A program made the translations under genes and the position numbers. A stretch of DNA of 64,000 nt from JANQPX01 sp039197065 (GTDB taxonomy: Bacteria; Pseudomonadota; Alphaproteobacteria; Geminicoccales; Geminicoccaceae), in NCBI GenBank assembly GCA_039197065.1, contig JBCCUL010000037.1, positions 1 through 64,000 of the forward strand, read 5' to 3'. The stretch's first letter is position 1. Every line of letters starts with the position of its first letter. The notes below the pieces were generated by a model. The model ran no database searches and was not told the DNA's origin. It saw nothing but the letters and a program-made list of their open reading frames with translations. Below are positions 53,410 to 60,142 of this stretch, one piece after another.

Positions 53410-54813
53410 ATGGCGATGGAGCGGTCTGAACAGACTTCGATGAATGGCGTTGGCGGCACGATTGCGATCAGGAAGGGACTCGACCTGCCGATCGACGGCG
53501 CGCCGGGCACAGACATCGAAGACGGCCCGTCAATCACGACCTGCGCGGTGATCGGCACGGACCTTGTAGGTCTGAAGCCCAAAATGCTGGTCGAGGACGG
53601 CGAGGTGGTCAAACTCGGCCAGGCGCTTTTCGCCGACAAGCGTTTTGAAGGCGTCGTCGTAACAGCGCCGGCCGGCGGACGCATCCAGGCGATCAATCGT
53701 GGTGCGCGCCGGGTGCTGGAATCGATCGTGATCGAGATCGACGATGATGCCGAGGCCGAGACCTTCGAAACTTGCGCAGCTGACAAGATTGCGGATCTCG
53801 CCGCCGACAAGGTGAAGGAAAATCTGCTGCGCTCAGGCCTTTGGCCAAGCTTGCGCACACGCCCCTATTCCAAGATCCCGTCACCCGAGACGGCGCCCGC
53901 CGCGATCTTCATCTCCGCGATGGATACACGCCCCCTTGCCGGCGACCCGACCGTCACCATCAGAGATGCGGGTGATGATTTTTCGAACGGGGTCAAGCTC
54001 GTCGCCAAGCTCACGGAAGGTGCGACCTATATCTGTCACCGGACGGGCGCCGATCTTCCGAAGGCGGAAGGCGCGTCTGTTCGTTTCGCAGCCTTCGACG
54101 GCCCGCATCCGGCAGGCCTTGTCGGCACGCACATCCATTTCCTCGATCCCGTGCATGCCGAAAAGACCGTCTGGCATATCGGCTATCAGGATGTGATCGC
54201 GCTCGGTCGTCTGTTTCGAACCGGCCGACTGCCGACCGAGCGGGTCATCGCCATCAGCGGACCGGTCGCGAAAAATCCGCGCTTGGTCAGGACGCGTTTC
54301 GGAGCGTCGATCCCGGACCTGCTCGGCGATGCGCCTGCCATCGAGGATGGACGTGATATCCGTGCCATCTCCGGCGACGTTCTGACCGGCCGCACCGCTG
54401 CCGGATCCCTAACCTATGTCGGTCGCTTCCACGATCAGGTGACCCTGATGCCGGAAGGCAATCAGCGCGAGGCCTTCGGTTGGGTCATTCCGTCGGCTGA
54501 AAAATTCTCCACCGCCAGAGTTCATCTCTCCAGCTTCTTCGGCCTCGACAAGGTCAAGCTCAACACAAGCCTCCAGGGCAGCCCCAGGGCGATGGTGCCG
54601 ATCGGCCTTTACGAGGACGTTATGCCGCTCGACATCCTGCCCACTCAGCTCTTGCGCGCGCTTCTGGTGACCGATACGGACGAGGCGCAGGCCCTTGGCG
54701 CGCTCGAACTCGATGAAGACGACATCGCGCTCTGCGCTTATGTCTGCATGAGCAAATATGAGTACGGCATGGCGCTCCGCGCCTGTCTCGACAAGATCGA
54801 AGCGGAAGGCTGA
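53410..54813 (+). CDS. nqrA: Na+-translocating NADH:quinone reductase subunit A
   Basis: Peripheral cytoplasmic subunit of the Na+-pumping NADH dehydrogenase. TIAIRKGLDLPIDGAPG is the usual N-terminal barrel-sandwich domain; EDGEVVKLGQALFADKRFEGVVVTAPAGG, the SLBB-type region and the C-terminal LLVTDTDEAQALGALELDEDDIALC...KYEYG follow. About 467 residues. ATG 53410 is taken; 53440 is also plausible since neither has a strong ribosome site. First gene of nqrABCDEF, and two bases separate it from nqrB. Confidence 0.92.
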   Translation: MAMERSEQTSMNGVGGTIAIRKGLDLPIDGAPGTDIEDGPSITTCAVIGTDLVGLKPKMLVEDGEVVKLGQALFADKRFEGVVVTAPAGGRIQAINRGARRVLESIVIEIDDDAEAETFETCAADKIADLAADKVKENLLRSGLWPSLRTRPYSKIPSPETAPAAIFISAMDTRPLAGDPTVTIRDAGDDFSNGVKLVAKLTEGATYICHRTGADLPKAEGASVRFAAFDGPHPAGLVGTHIHFLDPVHAEKTVWHIGYQDVIALGRLFRTGRLPTERVIAISGPVAKNPRLVRTRFGASIPDLLGDAPAIEDGRDIRAISGDVLTGRTAAGSLTYVGRFHDQVTLMPEGNQREAFGWVIPSAEKFSTARVHLSSFFGLDKVKLNTSLQGSPRAMVPIGLYEDVMPLDILPTQLLRALLVTDTDEAQALGALELDEDDIALCAYVCMSKYEYGMALRACLDKIEAEG

Positions 54814-54815
54814 CC

Positions 54816-56024
54816 ATGGCGCTCAGAGAATGGCTCGACAGCATCGAGCCGCATTTCGTGAAAGGCGGCAAGTACGAGAAGTACTACGCCGTCTACGAGA
54901 TGTTCGACACGATCTTCTACACCCCGAAGACGGTCACCAGACACGCGCCGCACGCACGCGCCAGCCTCGATCTGAAGCGCACGATGATCTATGTGTGGCT
55001 CGCGACGTTTCCCTGCATCTTCTTCGGGCTCTGGAACGTCGGCTATCAGGCCAATCTCGCGATCACCGAACTTGGCATCTTAGCGCCGGAAGGTTGGCGC
55101 AGCTGGATCCTCTCGACCTTCTGGATCGGCTTCAATCCCTCGAACCCGATCGCCTGCTTCCTGCACGGAGCGCTCTATTTCCTGCCGATCTACATCGTGA
55201 CGCTCGTAGCCGGCGGCATCTTCGAGGTGACCTTTGCGATCATCCGCGGCCATGAGGTCAATGAGGGCTTTTTCGTCACCTCCATCCTATACGCCCTGAT
55301 CCTGCCGGCCAGCACGCCGCTCTGGCAGGTGGCGCTCGGCATCATCTTCGGCGTGATCATCGGCAAAGAGATCTTCGGCGGCACCGGCAAGAACGTGCTG
55401 AACCCGGCCCTGGTCGGGCGCGCCTTTCTCTATTTCGCCTATCCCGCCCAGATGTCCGGCGACGCGGTCTGGGTGCCGGTCGATGGCTTCACCGGCGCCA
55501 CCGCGCTCGGCGCCGCCGCTAGCCAGGGGATCGAGGCGCTCTCCACCATCGACCTCAGCTGGTGGGACGCATTCTTCGGCTTCATGGCCGGCTGCATCGG
55601 CGAGACGTCGACCTTGGCCTGTCTGCTCGGCATGTGTTTTCTGCTCTACACGCGGATCGCTAACTATCGGCTGGTCGCCGGTTGTCTTATCGGCACGATC
55701 CTGATGAGCACCATCTTCAACCTGATCGGCAGCGACACCAACCCGATGTTCGATATGCCCTTTTATTGGCATATCGTGCTCGGCGGTTACGCCTTCGGCC
55801 TCGCCTTCATGGTGGTCGAGCCGGTCTCGGCGGCGCATACCAATCTGGGCCGCTGGTGGTATGGCGGGCTGATCGGCGTGATGTGCGTGCTGATCCGTGT
55901 CATCAATCCGGCATTCCCCGAGGGCATGATGCTTGCGATCCTGTTCGGTAATGTATTCGCGCCGCTGATCGACTACTTTGTGGTGAACGCCAACATCCGG
56001 CGGAGACGTCAGCGCCATGCCTGA
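54816..56024 (+). CDS. nqrB: Na+-translocating NADH:quinone reductase subunit B
   Basis: Membrane subunit carrying covalent FMN and riboflavin and forming part of the sodium channel. The flavinylation motif DGFTGATA puts FMN on T229. Ten or so helices; TGKNVLNPALVGRAFLYFAYP and FDMPFYWHIVLGGYAFGLAFMVVEPVSAAHTNLGRWWYG are conserved family blocks. 402 residues. The 3' end overlaps nqrC by eight bases. ApbE encoded nearby is the expected flavin transferase. Confidence 0.95.
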   Translation: MALREWLDSIEPHFVKGGKYEKYYAVYEMFDTIFYTPKTVTRHAPHARASLDLKRTMIYVWLATFPCIFFGLWNVGYQANLAITELGILAPEGWRSWILSTFWIGFNPSNPIACFLHGALYFLPIYIVTLVAGGIFEVTFAIIRGHEVNEGFFVTSILYALILPASTPLWQVALGIIFGVIIGKEIFGGTGKNVLNPALVGRAFLYFAYPAQMSGDAVWVPVDGFTGATALGAAASQGIEALSTIDLSWWDAFFGFMAGCIGETSTLACLLGMCFLLYTRIANYRLVAGCLIGTILMSTIFNLIGSDTNPMFDMPFYWHIVLGGYAFGLAFMVVEPVSAAHTNLGRWWYGGLIGVMCVLIRVINPAFPEGMMLAILFGNVFAPLIDYFVVNANIRRRRQRHA

Positions 56025-56826
56025 TAAGAACCCGCTCCAGTCCTTTCTCGAAAGATCGAACGAAGATCCCGTCAAGATCGTCGGCGTGGCCGTGGCGCTC
56101 TGCCTGATCTGTTCGATCCTGGTGTCGGCTGCCGCGATCGGCCTTCGCCCGCAGCAGGCCGCCAACAAGCTCGCCGAAAAGCAGCGCAACATCCTCCAGG
56201 TGGCAGGCCTCCTGATGGAGGACGCCGATGTCGATCAGCTGTTTCAGGACAAGATCACGGCGCGCGCCATCGATCTCGAAACCGGCGACTTCACCGATGC
56301 TATCGACGCCGTCACCTATGACGCCGTCGCCGCGGCCCGCGATCCCGAACAGAGCCTAGCGGTCGCACCCGAAGACGATATCGCCTCGATCAAGCGCAAG
56401 GCCAAATACGCCACGGTTTATCTGGTCGAAGGCGAAGACGAAGGCAGTGTCGCGACGGTCATCATTCCCGTGCATGGCTACGGGCTTTGGTCGACCCTCT
56501 ACGGTTTCCTGGCGCTGAAGCCGGATGGCGACGAGATCGTCGGCCTGCAGTTTTACGAACATGCGGAAACGCCTGGCCTCGGCGGCGAGATTGACAACCC
56601 CAATTGGCGCGCCCAGTGGAACGGCAAGGAACTGTTCGGCGAGGGTGGCGATGTGGAGATCGAGATCGTAAAATCGGGTGCTAGCGGCGCTCATCAGATC
56701 GATGGTCTCGCCGGCGCCACGCTGACCTCGAACGGCGTTCACAATCTCGTCCGCTACTGGGCCGGCGAGAACGGTTTCGGACCGTTCCTCGAGAAACTTC
56801 CGGAGGAGCTCTCGAAAAATGGCTGA
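56017..56826 (+). CDS. nqrC: Na+-translocating NADH:quinone reductase subunit C
   Basis: Periplasm-facing subunit anchored by one N-terminal helix (IVGVAVALCLICSILVSAAAIGL). The FMN-attachment motif DGLAGATLTSNGV places FMN on T235. The central GYGLWSTLYGFLALKPDG and FYEHAETPGLGGEI are typical of NqrC/RnfG. 269 residues. Overlaps nqrB and nqrD by eight bases at both ends. Confidence 0.95.
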   Translation: MPDKNPLQSFLERSNEDPVKIVGVAVALCLICSILVSAAAIGLRPQQAANKLAEKQRNILQVAGLLMEDADVDQLFQDKITARAIDLETGDFTDAIDAVTYDAVAAARDPEQSLAVAPEDDIASIKRKAKYATVYLVEGEDEGSVATVIIPVHGYGLWSTLYGFLALKPDGDEIVGLQFYEHAETPGLGGEIDNPNWRAQWNGKELFGEGGDVEIEIVKSGASGAHQIDGLAGATLTSNGVHNLVRYWAGENGFGPFLEKLPEELSKNG

Positions 56827-57475
56827 TCGCAAGAAACTGGTCACCGAGCCGATCGTCGACAACAACCCGATCATCCTGCAGACGCTCGGCATCTGCTCGG
56901 CGCTGGCGGTCACCTCCTCGCTTCAGGTCTCCTTGATCATGTGCCTGGCGCTGACCACCGTGGTCGCGTTTTCCAATCTGTTCATTTCGATCCTGCGCCA
57001 CCACATTCCGGGCAGCATCCGCATCATCGTGCAGATGGTGATCATCGCTTCCCTGGTGATCATCGTGGATCAGATCCTGAAGGCGTTTGCCTATGAGATC
57101 TCGAAAACGCTCTCCGTCTTTGTCGGCCTGATCATCACCAACTGCATCGTCATGGGCCGCGCCGAGGCCTTCGCCATGCAGAACCCCCCGCTCCTGAGTT
57201 TCCTGGACGGCATCGGCAACGGGCTCGGCTACAGCGCGATCCTGATCGGCGTCGCCATCATCCGTGAACTGTTAGGCGCCGGCACGCTCATGGGCGTGAC
57301 CATTCTCTCGCCGGTGTCCCTCGGCGGCTGGTACGTTCCGAACGGCCTTCTGCTGCTGCCGCCTTCCGCCTTCTTCATCATCGGCGGGTTCATCTGGATC
57401 GTCAGAAGCTGGCAGCCAAGGCAGCGTGAAAAGGTGGACTACCAGATCATGCCGGCCCAGGTGACGGAGCACTGA
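56819..57475 (+). CDS. nqrD: Na+-translocating NADH:quinone reductase subunit D
   Basis: Six-helix membrane subunit that together with NqrE holds the intramembrane 2Fe-2S centre and faces the opposite way. QTLGICSALAVTSSLQVS carries one of the cysteine-bearing half-helices and LIITNCIVMGRAEAFAM the other. 218 residues. Unusually, a 141-base gap follows before nqrE, which is normally almost contiguous. Confidence 0.95.
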   Translation: MADRKKLVTEPIVDNNPIILQTLGICSALAVTSSLQVSLIMCLALTTVVAFSNLFISILRHHIPGSIRIIVQMVIIASLVIIVDQILKAFAYEISKTLSVFVGLIITNCIVMGRAEAFAMQNPPLLSFLDGIGNGLGYSAILIGVAIIRELLGAGTLMGVTILSPVSLGGWYVPNGLLLLPPSAFFIIGGFIWIVRSWQPRQREKVDYQIMPAQVTEH

Positions 57476-57478
57476 TCG

Positions 57479-57613
57479 ATGGCTTCATTCGAGCGTCTTC
57501 GACATTACAGTCCCGCTGCGGATGTCGAAAACCTGGCCGCATACCGTCAATCTTGGCGCAAAAGGCGGGAACCGGATGATGTGGTCATACCACCAGCGAG
57601 TGAGCGAGCGTAA
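57479..57613 (+). CDS. Candidate 44-residue protein between nqrD and nqrE
   Basis: ATG three bases after the nqrD stop and TAA three bases before the nqrE ATG: 44 residues, MASFERLRHYSPAADVENLA followed by a basic patch (SWRKRRE) and an acidic-hydrophobic tail (PDDVVIPP). ACGGAG lies ten bases upstream as a ribosome site. There is no hydrophobic segment, so it would be cytosolic. It fills a gap that other nqr operons do not have. It also contains the TGGT-CAT-ACCA palindrome (57582-57592), so the alternative is a regulatory spacer. Coding status unproven. Confidence 0.45.
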   Translation: MASFERLRHYSPAADVENLAAYRQSWRKRREPDDVVIPPASERA

Positions 57614-57616
57614 CCG

Positions 57617-58225
57617 ATGGAAGGTCTGATCAGTCTCTTCATCAAGTCGATCTTCGTCGAGAATCTGGCGCTGTCCTTCTTCCTTGGCATGTGCACCTTC
57701 CTCGCCGTTTCCAAGAAGATCGAGACAGCGCTTGGCCTCGGCGTCGCCGTCGTGGTCGTGCAGGCGATCACGGTGCCGGCGAACAACATCATCGTCACGC
57801 TCTTCCTGAAGCCCGGCGCCATGTCCTGGCTCGGCTTTCCCAACACCGATCTGATGTTTCTGGGCCTGATCAGCTATATCGGCGTGATCGCCGCCATGGT
57901 GCAGATCCTGGAGATGACGCTCGATCGTTTCTTCCCGGCGCTCTACAACGCGCTTGGCATCTTTCTTCCGTTGATCACCGTGAACTGCGCGATCCTCGGC
58001 GGCTCCCTTTTCATGGTCGAGCGCGACTACAATTTCGCCGAGAGCGTGACCTACGGCATCGGTTCCGGCGTCGGCTGGGCGCTCGCCATCGTGGCGCTCG
58101 CCGGTCTTCGCGAGAAGATGAAATATTCGGACGTGCCGCCCGGCCTTCGCGGTCTCGGCATCACCTTCATGACGGCAGGCTTGATGGCGATGGCCTTCAT
58201 GTCCTTCTCCGGCGTCCAGCTCTAA
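57617..58225 (+). CDS. nqrE: Na+-translocating NADH:quinone reductase subunit E
   Basis: Membrane partner of NqrD, 202 residues, six helices. LALSFFLGMCTFLAVSKKIETALGLGVAVVVV and LITVNCAILGGSLFMVERDYNFAESVTYGIGSG are conserved, each with a cysteine for the shared 2Fe-2S centre. It precedes nqrF by 12 bases. Confidence 0.95.
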   Translation: MEGLISLFIKSIFVENLALSFFLGMCTFLAVSKKIETALGLGVAVVVVQAITVPANNIIVTLFLKPGAMSWLGFPNTDLMFLGLISYIGVIAAMVQILEMTLDRFFPALYNALGIFLPLITVNCAILGGSLFMVERDYNFAESVTYGIGSGVGWALAIVALAGLREKMKYSDVPPGLRGLGITFMTAGLMAMAFMSFSGVQL

Positions 58226-58237
58226 GGAAACGCGCTC

Positions 58238-59464
58238 GTGGCTGACTTCACCCTCGGCGTCACGCTCTTCACAGCCGTCATCCTCGCGTTGGTGGCGGTC
58301 ATCCTGTTCGCCCGATCGAAGCTGGTCGCCTCAGGCACCGTCGACATCGAGGTGAACGGCGAACGCACCATCAAGGCGCCGGTCGGCTCCAAGCTTTTGA
58401 GCGCGCTCGCCGGTGAGAACCTGTTCGTGTCGTCTGCCTGCGGCGGCGGCGGCACCTGCGCCCAGTGCCGGGTCAAGGTCTCAGAAGGCGGCGGCTCGAT
58501 CCTGCCGACCGAGCTTTCGCACATCACCAAACGCGAGGCGCGCGAAGGCGATCGCCTGTCCTGCCAGCTGACCGTCAAGCAGGACATGAAGATTCAGGTT
58601 CCAGACGAGGTGTTCGGCGTCAAGAAATGGCGCTGCAAGGTGCGCTCCAACGACAATGTCGCGACCTTCATCAAGAACCTGACCTTGGAGCTCCCCGAAG
58701 GCGAGCATGTCGACTTCCGCGCCGGTGGCTACATCCAGATCGAATGCCCCGCCTACGACATCAGCTTCAAGGAGTTCGATGTCGGCGAGGAGTACCGGGA
58801 AGACTGGGACCGCTTCAATCTCTGGGACATCCGGGCGCGCAACGAAAGCGATGTGATGCGCGCCTATTCGATGGCGAACTACCCCGAAGAGCGCGGCGTC
58901 ATCATGCTGAACGTCCGGATCGCCACGCCGCCGCCGGGCGCCGATCCGGCCCAGATTCCACCGGGGCTCATGTCCTCCTACATCTTCAACCTGAAGCCCG
59001 GCGACGACGTCACCATTTCAGGTCCCTTCGGCGAATTTTTTGCGCGCAAAACCGAAAAGGAGATGGTGTTCATCGGCGGCGGCGCCGGCATGGCCCCGAT
59101 GCGCAGCCACATCTTCGATCAGCTAAAGCGCATCAAGTCCAAGCGCAAGATCACCTTTTGGTATGGCGCACGCAGCCGAAAAGAGATGTTCTTCGTCGAG
59201 GACTTCGACCAGCTCGCCGAGGAGAACGACAATTTCGAGTGGCATGTCGCCCTTTCCGACCCGCAGCCCGGCGATAACTGGGACGGCGATACCGGCTTCA
59301 TCCACAACGTCCTCTTCGCCAACTACCTGAAATACCACCCGGCGCCCGAGGACTGCGAATATTATCTTTGCGGTCCGCCGATCATGAACCAGTCCGTGAT
59401 CAACATGCTCCTTGATCTCGGCGTCGAGCGTGAAGATATCATGCTGGACGACTTCGGCGGGTGA
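58238..59464 (+). CDS. nqrF: Na+-translocating NADH:quinone reductase subunit F
   Basis: NADH-oxidising entry subunit, 408 residues, complete. An N-terminal helix anchors it; a 2Fe-2S ferredoxin domain (C68, C74, C77, C109) follows, then a ferredoxin-NADP reductase-like FAD/NAD module with RAYSMANYPEE (FAD), SGPFGEFFAR and MVFIGGGAGMAPMRSH (NAD), and the C-terminal YLCGPPIMNQSVINML and DDFGG. GTG start. Last structural subunit; nqrM follows. Confidence 0.96.
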   Translation: MADFTLGVTLFTAVILALVAVILFARSKLVASGTVDIEVNGERTIKAPVGSKLLSALAGENLFVSSACGGGGTCAQCRVKVSEGGGSILPTELSHITKREAREGDRLSCQLTVKQDMKIQVPDEVFGVKKWRCKVRSNDNVATFIKNLTLELPEGEHVDFRAGGYIQIECPAYDISFKEFDVGEEYREDWDRFNLWDIRARNESDVMRAYSMANYPEERGVIMLNVRIATPPPGADPAQIPPGLMSSYIFNLKPGDDVTISGPFGEFFARKTEKEMVFIGGGAGMAPMRSHIFDQLKRIKSKRKITFWYGARSRKEMFFVEDFDQLAEENDNFEWHVALSDPQPGDNWDGDTGFIHNVLFANYLKYHPAPEDCEYYLCGPPIMNQSVINMLLDLGVEREDIMLDDFGG

Positions 59465-59506
59465 CGCCGTCACCTGGTGAATTTGCGGCTTGAGGGGTAT
59501 GCGGCG

Positions 59507-59707
59507 ATGCTGATCGACACATTTTTGCCAGCCCTGATCATCTTCCTTCTAGTGATGATCGGCATGGCGGTCGGCGTGATCTTCTCGAACCGCCGCATCA
59601 CCGGAAGCTGCGGCGGCTTGAACGCGATTCCCGGCGTCGATGAATGCGGCGTCTGCGGCAAGAACCTGCGCGACGGGTCGGCCGCCGACTGCGATCGACA
59701 GCGCTGA
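59507..59707 (+). CDS. nqrM: NqrM, Nqr maturation protein (DUF539)
   Basis: Small single-helix membrane protein needed to insert the iron-sulfur centre of NqrD-NqrE. The helix PALIIFLLVMIGMAVGVIF is followed by the cysteine motif GSCGGLNAIPG and ECGVCGKNL, all typical. ATG 59507 follows GAGGGG nine bases upstream; 66 residues. Its presence means pump, maturation factor and ApbE all lie within 8 kb. Confidence 0.93.
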   Translation: MLIDTFLPALIIFLLVMIGMAVGVIFSNRRITGSCGGLNAIPGVDECGVCGKNLRDGSAADCDRQR

Positions 59708-59743
59708 TCCCGCATTCCGCGGAGTTCGAATTCCTTATCGCGT

Positions 59744-59771
59744 AAAGTCGATGAGGTGATCACATCACCTC
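59744..59771 (-). repeat. Post-stop hairpin motif, copy B
   Basis: On the minus strand GAGGTGAT-gtg-ATCACCTC is followed by ATCGACTTT. The TGA stop of the leftward small gene lies inside the palindrome, as for copy C. It also sits 45 bases after nqrM and could end that transcript, though no T run is present. Confidence 0.55.
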
Positions 59772-59933
59772 GAATAACGCGATCACCAGAAAACAGGCGA
59801 GACAAAGGCCGCCAAAGCCCAAACGCCGCTTGAACCCGAGATCCGTCTCGTCCCGCCAGGCATCGCGAAATTTTCGCCCGGCAAGGACGAACAGTATCAG
59901 GATCAGAATGTAAAAATAGCGGTTCGGTTCCAC
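59760..59933 (-). CDS. Small two-helix membrane protein, unknown function
   Basis: From a GTG at 59933 (GCGAGG just upstream) 57 residues: MEPNRYFYILILILFVLAGR, a basic-acidic linker, and a second hydrophobic stretch LGFGGLCLACFLVIALF. The frame continues upstream without such character. The post-stop hairpin motif over its stop codon supports it as a real gene. No family recognised. Confidence 0.5.
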   Translation of the reverse strand: MEPNRYFYILILILFVLAGRKFRDAWRDETDLGFKRRLGFGGLCLACFLVIALFEVM

Positions 59934-60142
59934 AAAACCTCGCAGCGCCAGGCAGGTCTGGAAGGCTGATCGCCTATTGCCGACAAGGAGACCGAACCCG
60001 CCGCGGCAGTCAAGCAAAACGCGCTCAGCCGACGCTCACCAGCCCTTAACCCAAGCGACAGGGCCGACTTGGCGCGGCGTATCATTTGACGCATAAAGAG
60101 GGCTGATATCGAACCTCTACTATTTCAGCGTGTGTTTGAGCG

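Noticed and set aside
57582..57592. GntR operator inside the nqr operon
   Set aside because: The TGGT-CAT-ACCA dyad is short and lies inside a possible small ORF mid-operon; kept only as a note because chance occurrence is plausible.
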